A stretch of DNA of 64,000 nt, from NCBI GenBank assembly GCA_000727475.1, contig KL647299.1:2008209-2072208 (forward strand). Direction: 5' to 3'. Below the pieces are notes generated by a model. The model was not told the origin of the DNA. It was given only the letters and a program-made list of their open reading frames with translations, and made no database searches. Positions 49,901-60,610 of the stretch are shown here, one piece after another. This stretch comes from Sarcocystis neurona. Taxonomy: Eukaryota > Apicomplexa > Conoidasida > Eucoccidiorida > Sarcocystidae. A program made the position numbers and the translations under genes. Within the stretch, counting starts at the first letter, position 1, and each line of letters starts with the position of its first letter.

Positions 49901-52745
49901 CAGTCTCGCAGCTGGCCCAGACGACGATGCGGTCGGAGCTGGGGAAGCTGACCCTGGACAATACTTTCTTAGAACGCGACGCGCTCAACCGCAGCATCGT
50001 CCAGGTACGTGCGTGCGCAGCGTCTGACACCCCCAACATATGCCCACCTGCCGTAGTTGTTTTCCGCCTTGGAGGTCGTGCTGCTGCTGCTGAACACACA
50101 GAGATGCTGCTCTCTGTGTCTGGCTGGCTAGGTCGCCGGGCGCGCGTTCGCTTCGACTCTCTCCACGACCATCTGCGGGCACGTTTGAGCGCAGACGGCA
50201 GTGCTACTGTGGCTGCTGCTCTTCTGCTGCACTGGTGGTGGTACTGCTGCTGCTCCTCGTCCTCGCCGACACCGCCGCGGCTGCTGCTCTTGCTCTGTCT
50301 CCCCCCTCCTGCAGTCTTTCCTCCAGCTGCAGCTGCTTCTAGTGCCCTTTCTTTTTCCGCTGCAGCTGCTCCTGTTGCTCCTACTGCTGCTGCTGCCCTT
50401 CCGTTCTTCCGCTGCTGCCGTTGCTGCTGCCCTTCCTTCTTTCCGCTGCAGCTGCTGCTGCCCTTCCTCCTTTCCGCTGCAGCTAGTCCTGTTAGCGCTG
50501 CTGCTGGTGCTGCTGCTGCGTGGGTGCACGCAGGCCATCAACCAGGCGGCGCAGCCGTGGGGAGTGACGTGCCTGCGCTACGAAATCCGCGATATTTTGC
50601 TGCCGCCTAATATTCGGGCAGCGATGGAAAGGCAGGTATCCCCTTGCGCACGTCTTGGGAGGTGGAAAAACAAACTTCCCCTCCTCCGTAATTTCGTGTG
50701 GTCTCTTGTTTTTGTGTAGAAGTCGTTTAAGAGGCACGCCGTTGCTCGACGTATTCTTCTTCTGCTGTGTAACTAGGCAGACAAGCTGGTTGATGCACGT
50801 GCGTACAGACACGGGTGTCTACTTTTCTCGTACGGGCCCACAAGTTGATTAATACGTACTTCGGCCCATCCACGTAGAGAAATAGACAGAGTGCGTAGCT
50901 ATGTGATATAACATATATATGTATACATACATAGGGCACTTAATACGTAGATCCGCGTACGTATACAGACACCGGTGTCTGTGGCACCGTGACAGGGGAT
51001 ATACACATATATTGAAGTACAGAGACCTAGACCCCTACACGTGTAGACCCCTATACATATACATATATATATCTGCAGACAGGTAGAACGGTGCTCACAC
51101 AGCGACACAGACGTATGTGGCACCATCATACGAGATATACATACATATATACATATATATGTCGATGCAGGGAGGCCTACACCCTTGAACGTGTAGACAC
51201 ACGTATGTATGTATATATATATGTATATGGAGGTAAACAGGTAGATCCATGCACACACATAGACACAGATGTGTGTGCCATTGTGATGATATATATATAT
51301 ATGCGAAGAGAAGCAGACTCATGCACGTATAGAAGAATAGATGTGTCTCTGTGTGGCAGTGTGAGATATAATATATATGTGCGGAGGTTGCTACGTCGAT
51401 TCAAACACTTATCAAGAGAGAGACGGCCATGTGTGGCAACATCACATATATGTACGGAGGCGGAGAGGCGTCTGGAGGTCCCTGGTCACGTCCTGGGGTC
51501 TGCGATTTGTAGCCCGGGCGTCGCTTTCTGCCGGGGCGTGGGTCTGCACCTGGACGTGCAACATCTGTCCCCCGGGCCGGGCGCCCCTCCATGTCTGCAT
51601 GCACCTGTCCTGCTGTGGCGCTAACACCCCGCGACTCCGCTGCCTTCGCCTCGAAGTCGTCGCTGGACGCCTGCTGCTCTTTTTGCTTCTCCCCCCTCTA
51701 GGGGCTGCTGCCGACCCTCCACGCGTGTGCTGCTGTTTCTGCAGTCCCTGTGGCGGCCCAGGGAGCTGCTGTGGGTCACTCTCTCTGCAGCGTCGCCTTC
51801 GCCCGCCCTCCGCTCCCTGCGTCTGCATGTACGTCCTCCGCTGCTGCGCGCCTGCTCCGCCTGCACTGCGTTCTCTCTCTCTCTCTCTGTGCGCGTCTGT
51901 CGGGGTGGTGCCTCTTCTGCTCGGGGGGGGGGGAGGGGAAGCGTTTGGGCCAGGCTTTTTCTCTGTGGCGTTGTGCATGCGTTTCGTGGTTTTTCTTCTG
52001 TCGACTGGGCGTGCACCCTTCTCTACCGGTTCCGGCGTTGACGGCGAGTCCGTAGAGATGGACCGCGAGAAGGCAAGAGAAGAGAGAGACGGTGAAACGT
52101 GTCTGCATGCGTGCAGGCGGAAGCGGAGAGACGGAAGCGCGCAGACATTTTGCACAGCGAAGGAGAAAGAGAAAGCGCTATCAACCTCGCAAAGGGGAAG
52201 AAGGAAAGTGTGATCTTGCATGCAGAAGGAGAAGCAACAGCTGTCCGGCTACGCGCAGAGGCGGCTGCCGAAAGCGTCAAGAAAATTGCCGAGACAACGG
52301 CAGTGCGAGGTAAGCGCTGGTCACAGACGCCTCTTCGCCGAAGCTGCTTCTCGCCTCCTGCGACTGTTTCTGGGGAAGCAAATCACCAGCAGCGCCATGA
52401 ACAACAGCAGGCGAGCACGCCCGAGACGAGACGCCTTCAAAGACCAGGCAGTTGAAACTGCTGACTCTGTGCGAAGAAACGTGTGACTACGTCGCAGATA
52501 GAGAATGAACAGGAGACCCTACACATAGAGCTGACACAAACGAGAGGAAGCAATTCAGAAGTCTGCCCCGTCCCTGCCCTGCGCTGCTGTTGCTGCTTCT
52601 GCTGCGGCGGCCTCTGCTGCCGCCGCTGCTCTTCCTCCCTCCGTTGTTCCTCTTGCTGCTGCCGCTGCTGATATCATCGCTGCCGCGCGACTGCTGTTGC
52701 TGCTGTTGATGTTGCTGCCACTGCTGTTGCTGCTGCTGCTGCTGT

Positions 52746-52799
<54 letters not shown>

Positions 52800-53118
52800 T
52801 TGCTGCGACTGCTGTTCCTGCTACTGCTGTCCCCGCTACTGCTGTGACTGCTACTGCTGTTGCTGCTGCCGCTGTTGTCTCTGCTGTTGCTGATTGTGTT
52901 GTTCCCTAATGCGCTCTGCGCGCGGTTCGAATGCAGGAGGCATGCAGGCGCTGAGTCTGCAACTGGCTGACAACTACATATCGGCCTTCGGACGTCTTGC
53001 GAAGAGCAGCAATACTCTCGTCGTTCCTGCCAACGCCGGCGATGCGGCATCGATGCTCACACAAGCGCTTACGATCTTCAGAAACGTCGACGGCACGCGT
53101 AGGAAGCAGCTCCTCTAG
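40944..53118 (+). CDS. stomatin-like protein 2 (mitochondrial SPFH/band 7 protein), 5' end incomplete
   Basis: SLP-2 is an SPFH-domain protein of the mitochondrial inner membrane that organises cardiolipin-rich domains and stabilises membrane protein complexes. Seven exons fit: about 40944-41245, 44607-44742, 47955-48008, 49870-50004, 50534-50635, 52117-52309 and 52937-53118 (TAG). All junctions are GT-AG and the phases agree (2, 0, 0, 0, 0, 1). They encode about 367 residues against 356 in human. In order: a basic N-terminus with RRRYFSTAS, a likely mitochondrial presequence and cleavage region; [93 protein letters not shown]; the coiled [20 protein letters not shown] segment; and [19 protein letters not shown]. 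These match the SLP-2 order throughout. No in-frame ATG precedes these blocks in the first exon (acceptor at 40943 or 40964), so a further 5' exon is required. Only about 9 percent of the span is coding. Confidence 0.93.
41491..41645. repeat. two-copy 108-bp direct repeat in SLP-2 intron 1
   Basis: TTGCAGTCGCAYT, AAATATGCGGGACCTACATA and a following TA run occur at 41491 and again at 41599. The spacer is a GTAT-type low-complexity sequence. It lies in the 3.4-kb intron between 41246 and 44606. Confidence 0.85.
42182..42193. repeat. poly-G run
   Basis: A run of about 12 G interrupts SLP-2 intron 1. Similar runs occur near 13481 and 51923, so long G homopolymers are a recurrent, possibly assembly-sensitive, feature of this window. 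Confidence 0.8.
42480..42890. repeat. about 92-bp minisatellite, four to five copies
   Basis: A core of the form GYRSTGTTGCGAGC, followed by GATACTGCTC and GTGTCAACGCTATA, recurs at about 42525, 42617, 42708 and 42802, with a partial copy at about 42870. Spacing is 91-94 bases. The cores are conserved while the spacers are variable TA or GT runs. It is within SLP-2 intron 1. Confidence 0.88.
44146..44600. repeat. 16-bp triplicate followed by a TGTA/TATG tract
   Basis: At about 44146-44190 the unit CTGCGGCAAGACCCG is repeated nearly three times. From 44225 to 44600 there is an almost continuous tract of TGTACATGTATG-type units, including four copies of a 14-base unit near 44300-44360. The tract runs up to the acceptor of the SLP-2 exon at 44607 and so forms the sequence upstream of a functional 3' splice site. 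Confidence 0.85.
45021..45280. repeat. AGT trinucleotide array
   Basis: About 260 bases of degenerate (AGT)n, written on the plus strand as AGTAGTAGTAGC, AGTAATAGTAGTTATACTGG and similar, with a roughly 60-base higher-order duplication: GTAATAGTAGTTATACTGGT occurs near 45166 and 45236. It is intronic (SLP-2 intron 2). One frame is open and reads as Ser runs, but there is no sign that it is coding. Confidence 0.9.
45665..45820. repeat. perfect or near-perfect 78-bp tandem duplication
   Basis: A 78-base unit starting TTATTACCTACTCGTCCCTC and containing a TA run and GTCTACGGTGCGATAGAAGT is present twice head to tail (first copy 45665-45742, second 45743-45820). A third partial trace (CTACTCGTCCCTATAT) follows near 45847. 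It is in SLP-2 intron 2. Confidence 0.92.
46330..46760. repeat. family of 65-75-bp degenerate tandem units
   Basis: Units built as GATACACGTC-like, CTCGCATGTATGTGTGTA-like and CGCGTGTATCTAT-like segments with TATATAT spacers recur about six times. They are diverged but clearly periodic. They are part of SLP-2 intron 2. Confidence 0.65.
47563..47912. repeat. 18-bp minisatellite, about 19 copies
   Basis: The unit CTGCCTCTGCTTCAGCTG, with variants CCGCTGCTT and GAGCTG, repeats almost without interruption for about 350 bases and ends about 40 bases before the SLP-2 exon acceptor at 47954/47955. All units keep frame, so three frames are open: LLPLLQ-type and SCCLCF-type on the plus strand, Ala/Glu-rich on the minus. 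The exon downstream is well identified and these frames do not join to it in phase. Confidence 0.92.
49150..49860. repeat. GCATGC-rich alternating purine-pyrimidine tract with a 20-bp triplicate
   Basis: The last 700 bases of SLP-2 intron 3 are packed with GCATGCATGCGTGTGTGT-like alternating purine-pyrimidine sequence. At 49721-49780 a 20-base unit containing CTTTCTCCGCATGCGCCTA is present three times, and two more TTTCCGCATGCG echoes lead into the polypyrimidine tract and acceptor at 49869. Confidence 0.8.
50940..51440. repeat. degenerate tandem family of about 80-150 bp in SLP-2 intron 5
   Basis: Segments of the form GACACAGANGTATGTGGCA, followed by CATNNTGAGATATA and a TA run, then GTAGANNC, recur about five times (near 50970, 51105, 51265, 51345 and 51430). 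Unit length varies because the TA runs vary. Confidence 0.65.
52560..52915. repeat. CTG/CTGTTG tract
   Basis: A tract of (CTG)n with interspersed TTG, CGG and CTA fills most of SLP-2 intron 6 (52310-52936) and ends just before the acceptor CGAATGCAG of the last exon. On the plus strand it reads as Leu/Ala runs, on the minus as Ser/Asn/Gln. The same triplet family is translated as homopolymers inside the MMS19 gene but here is removed by splicing. Confidence 0.85.
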
Positions 53119-54156
53119 CGTTTCCCTCTCTTTTTCTCTTTCTCGTCGCGTCAAAAAAGATACAACTATAGAGAGACGTGTGTGTGTGCATATATATATA
53201 TATATATATACATTTAAGTACATATCTCTACCACTAGCTATATCTAGTCTGCAAAAGGTAGACGACTTGGCTTCTCTTTTCCTCCCTCTTTCTCCGCGTG
53301 GCGATATACGTAGGTGAGCGTATCAGAGCAAGCAGAAGGCTATGAATGCGCACGTAGGGAAAAGGGTCACACTGTTTGTAGGGCAAAGATTGGCCTAGTA
53401 AAAGATTCGGGTCCTGGTTTGCCCTGCATGTATCCACGTGCGTATGCCCCTCTTAATAAAACCATACATATACACATACAGATATATGCAAATAAGGAAA
53501 TATATATTGATATACGTATTTACATGCATATGTTTGTACATACATAGCTACATGCGTACGTTGTGTGCATCACGTGGAATGGAGACACGCTGTTGCTACT
53601 GCTGCTGCTGCTGCTGTTTTGCTATCCACGCTCTTCCTGCAAATCCACGAGTGCTGCTTCCTACAGCAGCAGCTACACACATCAGGGAGTACGCCAACCA
53701 CTAGCAGCGACACACGGTAGCGGCTGCCCACAGCAACTGCCCGCAGCGGCAGCTGGACACGGCAGCAGTTACAGCAGCAGCAGCATCGCTCGCAGGTCGA
53801 AAAATGTGTAGTTATTGGAGGTAGCCGGACTTCTGGACTTCTACAGAGAGAAAAAAAGGTCGCCAATACCCGGCGTGCAGGGAAGAAGTCATTCTGTGCT
53901 TCCGTCCTCCTGGGCGAAAGGGCCGACTTGCTGCTGTTGCCAGTTGCAGCAGCAGGGTCACCGTGGGCAGCGGAGACCCGCGTATAGATGCTGTTTGCAG
54001 AGGTCGAAGGGGACGTGCGTCTGTCAGGGGAACGCACAGGCTCCCTGCTGCTGCAGGTAGTAGTGGACACCACATTAGTCTGCTGCTGCTTTTGATAGAA
54101 ACAGAGTTGCTGGAGATAGCGAGACGCGTCAGCAACTTGATTGTCACTTCTGCACG
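53119..54156. other. 3' flank of SLP-2; no gene recognised
   Basis: The first 200 bases include a TA run at about 53190-53210 and probably the SLP-2 3' untranslated region. A short CTG run lies at 53600-53620, and a CAG-type patch at 53660-53790. I see no supportable gene. Confidence 0.45.
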
Positions 54157-54549
54157 TCACGTAAGAAAACGGCTGCTGCTGTCGGACACGCCGTAGTAGC
54201 TGCTGAACAGCGCTGCTGTACGAGACACGCCGTAGCCGCTGACCTGCTCTGCTGTAAGTGACATGCTGTGGCTGCGGAGCTGCTCTACTGTACGAGAAAT
54301 GCCACGACTGCCGAGCTGGCCTGCTGTAGGGGAGACGGCTTGACTGAGCTCCTGCAGCGGTGTGAGCCCGAGAAAACCACCAGCTACTGTCGGTGGTACG
54401 GGATGCGGAAGTCCCTTTGTCACTTTTGACAGGGGCGGCAGGTCACCTGCTGCAGCAGGAGACGGCGGATGATCTGTGCAGCAAAATTTGAGGCGTACTC
54501 TCCTCCTCTTTTCTTGCGGAAGGAGGACGCGAGGCGCTGCCTCTGCCAC
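54157..54549 (-). CDS. weak candidate: open frame with four 12-residue repeats
   Basis: A minus-strand frame of 130 codons opens at GTG, so it could only be an exon of a longer gene. Its C-terminal half contains four tandem, diverged 12-residue units of the type T-AEQVSGYGVSR and T-VEQLRSHSMSL, ending YYGVSDSSSRFLT. The DNA period is 36 bases (39 in one copy) with the frame kept. I recognise no family. The frame overlaps in part the span of a plus-strand candidate further right but not its exons. It may be only a minisatellite with a chance frame. Confidence 0.22.
   Translation of the reverse strand: MAEAAPRVLLPQEKRRRVRLKFCCTDHPPSPAAAGDLPPLSKVTKGLPHPVPPTVAGGFLGLTPLQELSQAVSPTAGQLGSRGISRTVEQLRSHSMSLTAEQVSGYGVSRTAALFSSYYGVSDSSSRFLT
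54185..54335. repeat. 36-bp tandem repeat, four diverged copies
   Basis: Units beginning GACACGCCGTAG, GACACGCCGTAG, GACATGCTGTGG and GAAATGCCACGA start at 54185, 54224, 54260 and 54296. Each continues with GCTGCTN-GCTGTAC-like sequence. Substitutions between copies are many, yet lengths differ by multiples of three. Confidence 0.8.
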
Positions 54550-54689
54550 GTGACATTAATTTCTTCTGCAGAGTCGCTCCACACGATTCCTTCACTGCGC
54601 TGTGCCGGTGCTGCCGGTGTTGTTTCACCGGAAACGCCATGTACTCCCACCGGAAACGCCACGTAGCTGTGCACGCGTAGTGGTGGGGC

Positions 54690-55454
54690 GTTGGCGCGGC
54701 TGACCGTACATGTTTGTTCGTGTCGAAGACGCGACGAACAACTGCCCAGCAGTACGCCAGGCGACTGCGGTAGCTTCAGTATTGTGCTGGCACATAAGAA
54801 CAAAATCACGCCGGAAAACTCCCTGGGAGGCGCAGTTGTCCGCCTAAGTTCCGCAAGCGCGTGGAGACGCGTGCGTCTTTGCTGGTGACGCTGGACGCTC
54901 TGTGCACTGTCTCTTTCTACCAGCGGCGTCTCCGTCGCTGTCTCCCTCTTTCGTTTTCTCCCCCTCGTTTACTGAAGTCTTGCACGCGCATCGTGTCGCC
55001 CTTTGCGTGTCGTGCTATACTATATATCTCGCATACACACACATGTCTAGAGAGAGAGAGGAGACAAGAGAAATACGTATGTGTTTCGGTCCATTAGTGT
55101 GTATGTGTGTATGTATATGAAGAGATACACAGGTGTTTACTGTGCATTTGTTTGACTATGCATGCAGTGAGTGAAGCTGCGCCCAAAGGGCCTCCTCCAT
55201 CGTCGCCGCAGCACGTGACTGCTTAAAGGAGACGCTCCCGTCTTCCGTTCGCAAAGGAGCTGAAGACGCGCTCTCTGCTCTCTTTCCTTCAACTCTTAAC
55301 GGATCGTCTTCGTTTATTTCGTCGCTCTAGGTGCAGAGCCGACTGCCGCGTGCGGGTGGCTCTTCTGCCCAGAAAACTACATGCGTGCTGACGACTTGTT
55401 GCAGACGCAGCGCATCTCAGGGGTGCGCGCAGTCCACATATTTACCCTTGCCCA

Positions 55455-55489
<35 letters not shown>

Positions 55490-56976
55490 GTATAAATATG
55501 TGCGTACGTATACTATGTACATATACACACATGTATATATATGGCGGTCTATCTAACTATTGATATGTACATATATATATATATAAGTACATGTGTCTGT
55601 TTCTGAGTGTGTGTACGTATACAGGTACGGATACGTTTTGGGGTATACGAGTATATGTATATGGTTTCTGTGGGTGACTGCATGTATATACATATGTAAG
55701 TGTGACTGCTAACGACTTTACACACGTTAACATCTGTACACTCGTACTCAGAGACGTATATTTACGTACTGGTACATTTGTTCGGACGGACGCAGCTGTA
55801 CGTGTACTGGTAGGAGAGGTCCCATCTCTCTGTTTGCTGCTACATCTCTGGCCGTGAGAAAGGTTTGGCCACTGGGCGACGGCTTCTGCGAAGAACGGCT
55901 CTCCGTCTGCTGAGCATTTTGCTGGACTGAGAGAGGGGCGGTTCAGGCGCTCCAGCAAATGCGGGACTGGCCTGCTTTGAAGCTGCTTTTGGTGTTGCTG
56001 CTTCCTCGTCTCCTGGCTTGCTGCTATAGCAGCTGCCGCTCTCCGTCTTCTGTCTGCTGCTGTTGCCGCCTTGTGTGGCCTGCTGCTGCGTCAGCCGCTC
56101 CTGGGCTCCTGTCTGCATGCTGCTACCTTCTGTTTTCGGGCCCCCTGCTACAGGTGCTTGCCGAGGCATCATGCAGGGGCTTCTTCTGGGCTGGCGGTGC
56201 TGCTGCAGCTGCGTTCAGCCGCCTGCTGTTGCCTCTTTACCCACTTTCTTGGCCCCTATTTGATGCGTCTGCCAGGAGCTACCGCTGCGTCGCCACTCCT
56301 GCTGCTGCTGTGTTTGGCTTGTGACAACGGCAGCGGCTAGCAGCATCCTGGTGCTGCGACTTCCGATCTGCTGCTACCGTCCGTACACTCCACGCTGTGC
56401 AGCTCTCCTGCCGTCGCGGGGGCTCGCCTCAGAAGTTCCTGTCGGGCGGAAGAACAGCGACAGTCCTTCTCACCTGTTGCTCTCAATTTTCTCTCTGCGG
56501 GCTTCCTAACAGGGAGTGTCCGTTTTACGGACATCCACGCAAATGCTCGTGTGTATCACCTGTGATGAACAGATCACAATACAAACATACACTTGCATCT
56601 ACAGAGTTAAACACACCGTGAGTATATAGACATACGTCTCTATCTAAGTACATACGTATGTGTATGCCTGTGGGCACCCTCTGTAGATATATATGTGCCT
56701 TTGAATAAATACATTTACACGCCTCTTTGCCTCTCTCTCTCACTATCTCTCTCTATTTATATATCCAAGTCCTAGCGCACCATACACAAATATGTGTGTC
56801 TGACGTGTGTCTAGACATAGAAATCTATGCAGGTACACATCTACGTATCAAACACGTCTTCTGCATGCAAAAGTGAAGTGCTTACTGAGACGGTGCTGAG
56901 TAGTGGAGTCGGCTGCTCTGCGGCCTTCCACGAAGGAGAATACCATTTTACTCTCGCGAGAGAGCTGGTGGTATAG
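54690..56976 (+). CDS. weak candidate: unrecognised plus-strand multi-exon gene
   Basis: Several pieces on the plus strand read like exons with good splice sites, but I cannot settle one model. The best are: 55331-55425 (after GTCGCTCTAG; contains ACGWLFCPENYMRADDLLQT); 56155-56310 (after CTGCTACAG; contains LAEASCRGFFWAGG and SRLLLPLYPLSWPLF); 56345-56550 (contains FSPVALNFLSAGFLTGSVRF); and 56833-56976 (after TCTATGCAG; contains CKSEVLTETVLSSGVGC and FHEGEYHFTLARELVV, then TAG). A stretch at 56513-56617 is an alternative exon between TTCCTAACAG and ACC|GTGAGT. The pieces contain scattered Cys and hydrophobic segments, so a secreted or surface protein is possible. Phases match for the last two, but competing frames also look protein-like, so this is a pointer rather than a call. 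Confidence 0.25.
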
Positions 56977-57478
56977 ATGTCGCTGGTCGAAGTGAGTGCA
57001 CAAGTGTAAGACTTTTACTCTGTATAAAGTCGTATTCTGTGCACTGAAGACTACGACTCTTCTTCTCTAGTATATGGTGCATACCTGTTCTGCACCTGAG
57101 ACTCTTTACGCTGAAATGTGCGACGCTCTTCTACTGTTTGGTGTATACGTGTTCGGCACATGATACTCTGCTGGTCTCTGCTACTGTATCTCTAGCTGTC
57201 AACGTTTTTCGACGCGCATTCACAAGTGTCTCCCTGGCACTTCTCCTTTCCCCTCCCAAAACTTCGAAGTCTGCTCAGACTTGGTCGTTCCGCTAGACTT
57301 CACGCGTGTACACACTTATGTGTATATATATGTATATATATGTACACCTGTACATGCACGTGAACATACCGTACGTGTATGCATACATATTTATACATAT
57401 ACGTATGTGTGTATATATATATATATATACAGATAGGTAGACATATAACTATACAGATAAATATGTAGGTAGTTACGC

Positions 57479-57509
<31 letters not shown>

Positions 57510-60343
57510 TATACGTACACACGTGTACACGTAAGTACGTGTGCGGAGGTACACACACGTATGTACTTATATGTGTCTGCTCATCTGCAGCACGCGACTT
57601 TACAAGCTCCGTAGTGACAAACAGCCTAGCAGCGAACGTGCAGCACGCTGCATCAAAAAACGTTCTGCAGCGCACGCGCCAACAGAACAACCACAGGTAA
57701 ACTTCCTCCGAACAGAACGTTTTTCACTCGGGGATCCCTTTGATCTGCTTCTCGACGCCACAAGGGCGAGGCTCTCCGCTTCTGGTGTCATGAAGAAGCA
57801 CGTCAAAGGCTCTATATTTTCTCACTGAAGCGTCTTGCTGCAATGGAAAAAATGTCCTCTGCGCCATCTGCTTCGCGCTGCACGCAGACGTGCGTCTTGC
57901 TTCGCACTACGTATGAGAGTAGGATTTCTCCAGCGCTGAAAGTATACTCGGTACCCGCCTGTGCTGCCCATAACGAAGAACGTAGACAGAAGACACATCT
58001 CCGACATACGCCCTCCTTCGTTCTGCATACGAACGTAAACTTCCCCCTCTGCCTGCAGACCTGTGCCCTTGCATGCCTTACTACGAGTGCGTCGATATTT
58101 AGTGTGACACTAAGTTTCTCCGCTGGCCTGTTATTCGTCACTAGAGTGCTCTCTCGAGCAGGCGAAATACATTTCAGAACGAAGCGGCTACAGAAAGAAA
58201 GGAAATCCGCAAAGAAGCGCTTCCACAGAACAATGCAGAAAATTTGTTCAATCTGGAGAGTAACGGAGCACGAAGAAAGTGCCCAAAAGCAAAGAAACTG
58301 CAGTAGGAGCTGCTACAGCTTGTAGCGCACAACTGAGGAACAGAAGAGGACAGATGCTGCGCGCTACATCTTACAGAAATGCCGTCAGCAATAGAACAGC
58401 CCCTTCACCCTGGCGTTTGATACAGCTAGATCCATGAGGGCTTGAAAGACGCTACAGCAGACTTTCAACTACAACGAGTCGAACAATATACGTCACATTC
58501 ATATACTCAACCCCGTACAATTAGTTACTACTTGCCGGGGGCGTGCACAAAAATATTAGCGTACAGCTACAGATTAATATATACGAGTACGTATAATACA
58601 CGTATGTGGTATCTATGCAGGCTGAGAGAGCGTCCCGTATGCGAGTGCGTACACACTTACACGTGCATACGTGTCTCTCCAAACATTTGTATACTGTACG
58701 AGTGGACACTCAGATACAGTAACAAAGGTATGTATGCACGTAGGTTCTGCGACGGCACACGGGGGCGCTTTCGCGTGTTATATGTGCGCGTGTACATACA
58801 CACACACACACACACACACAGACATACGCACACACACATATGCACTGATGTGCGTACCCATGCGAAGGTAGTTTTACGTACTTCCAACTGTTGTATGGTT
58901 CCTTGACCTTTATACGTCTACCGGTCAGCCCAGAGGGGGCACGTGGTGCTGCTCAGACCACTCACTGTGTAGAATTACACATATGGCAGTGTCGTAGGTC
59001 CTCCACTTAATTCAGTCGCGTGGATACAGGTAGACGCACGGCCTTGCACACGAATATTTCTTGTACATCTATGTTCACGTGTGCGCACACTTGCCTACAT
59101 ACATACCTACGTAGGGGTGCAGTGTGAGACGGAAAAACTCCGACGCGAGGCGCACGGTGTTAAAGCTCAGAGCCGTGACGTGCATGTGAAGAAATTCTAC
59201 AAGTGTCCTGCGAGACGCTTTGCTGTCGTGTCTTTCTTCTTATCTTCGTCAGGGGTTTTGTCTTCGAACATGTACACGCGGACGGAGCATCGCACGCAGT
59301 TGTGCCGATGCCATCCCCGTCAGGAGGCGTACTTCGGCATGTGCATACCCTTCGGCTCTGCGCCACGCTTTCTCTCTAGCCTGGTCTCCCTGCCTTTCTT
59401 CTCCTTCACGCATGTGCTCAAGCATTCACGCGTACACGCAAGTGTACGCAACAACAAATATGATGTACCTGTACATGGCGATTGTGTACCTGTGTATGTG
59501 TATATCCATATCTATATCTGTGTCTATATATATATATATATATATCTGTACATGTGTAGATGTTTAGATGCATACATACGTATACGTCTGCATTTGTATG
59601 TATATATATGTGTATATATATACATGTACATATATATATATATATATATATGTACTTACACGCATAAATACATACATATACATATATATATATATACGTG
59701 TATGTACGTGTGTCCGAGTACATCTCTACACGTATACATACCAATATGTATATACACCTACGTGCACGTACGTCTACGCATATAAGTATACGTAAACATC
59801 CGGATCTGTATACGCAGGTATACCTGTATACACGCGGACGTCTGTGTGTATATATATACATATTCTACACACTTGTATATGTGTGTGTGTGCCTCCACAT
59901 CCGAGTATTCGCTCAAAGGCGGCTGCGTGGGTGTGTGTGCGTGTGTACGCATAGGGTCGCGTTCACGTGTGATGCCCCTCCCTCTCCTGTTTTAACATTT
60001 CTTTCGCGCTTTGCTTCCGTCTGCCTGTCTCTTCTAACAAATTTTCTCGAAGAGATGAAAATTGTCTACGCGTATGGGTATAGGATCCCTGGCCTGCAAC
60101 GCGTCTGGATCGCTGCGAGGACAAGACGCGGCCATTTAGCTGAATTCACCATATAACCGCCCGTATAACCGCGCACAACACCTCTGTACCCGCTACGTCT
60201 GTACTCCTGTATGTATAGATATACGTATATGTATATGCTCGCGTTGCAGCCGCGCACGCATGCAGCAGCCGCGCACACATTCGCCCTCACATAACCTCAC
60301 GCAAAACAGCCGCAGGGGAATTCCGTTCTACCGCCTTATTCGC
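56977..60343. other. low-complexity intergenic DNA with one exon-like segment
   Basis: Mostly TA/GT/CA repeats: TA runs near 57415-57430, 57480-57505, 59527-59545 and 59632-59650, and a CA run at about 58798-58820. At 57591-57696 a segment is flanked by a strong acceptor (GCTCATCTGCAG) and a donor (CACAG|GTAAAC) and reads RDFTSSVVTNSLAANVQHAA and onward in one frame. It could be an exon of an unseen gene. Both strands are open at 57812-58325 (109 and 160 codons) with no family I can name. Confidence 0.4.
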
Positions 60344-60610
60344 GTACTACATTCGCACGCACTCCATCCGCACGTGCCACATTCGCATGCGCTCCACCTG
60401 CATGCGACCCATCCGCATGCACTCCATCCGCATGCACTCCATTCGCATGCACTACGCTCGCAAGCACTCTACCCACATGCGCTAGATTCGCATGCACTCC
60501 ATCCGCATGCACTCCATCCGCATGCACTCCGTCTTCACGCACTCCATCCCCATATATTGCATCCCCGTGCAACCCAATCGCATGCACTACATTCGCGTGC
60601 ACTGCAGTGC
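60344..60610. repeat. 15-bp minisatellite, about 17 copies
   Basis: The unit CATGCACTCCATCCG and close variants (CATGCACTACATTCG, CACGTGCCACATTCG, CATGCGCTAGATTCG) repeat with a strict 15-base period. Because 15 is a multiple of three, one frame on each strand stays open (His/Leu/Ser/Pro on plus, Asp-Gly-Val-His on minus). I regard these frames as spurious. Confidence 0.92.

Noticed and set aside
48836..50610. Long His/Thr/Ala-rich (minus) and Cys/Val/Arg-rich (plus) frames
   Set aside because: They arise from GCATGC/GTGT repeats. The real SLP-2 exons at 49870-50004 and 50534-50635 lie inside the plus frame but are bounded by splice sites.
51442..52221. 259-codon minus-strand frame
   Set aside because: Overlaps SLP-2 intron 5 and part of its coiled exon on the other strand; Arg/Ser/Pro composition with no features.
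52920..52936. GGTTCGAATGC resembling a tRNA T-loop
   Set aside because: No acceptor stem or anticodon arm can be folded around it; it is the end of an SLP-2 intron.
54690..58325. Idea that the candidate exons belong to the Eimeria surface antigen (SAG) family
   Set aside because: I could not see the family's expected cysteine pattern or CAP-like motifs, so the name is not supported.
60344..60610. Regularly spaced repeats resembling a CRISPR array
   Set aside because: Units are contiguous 15-mers without unique spacers, in a eukaryotic genome; a minisatellite.
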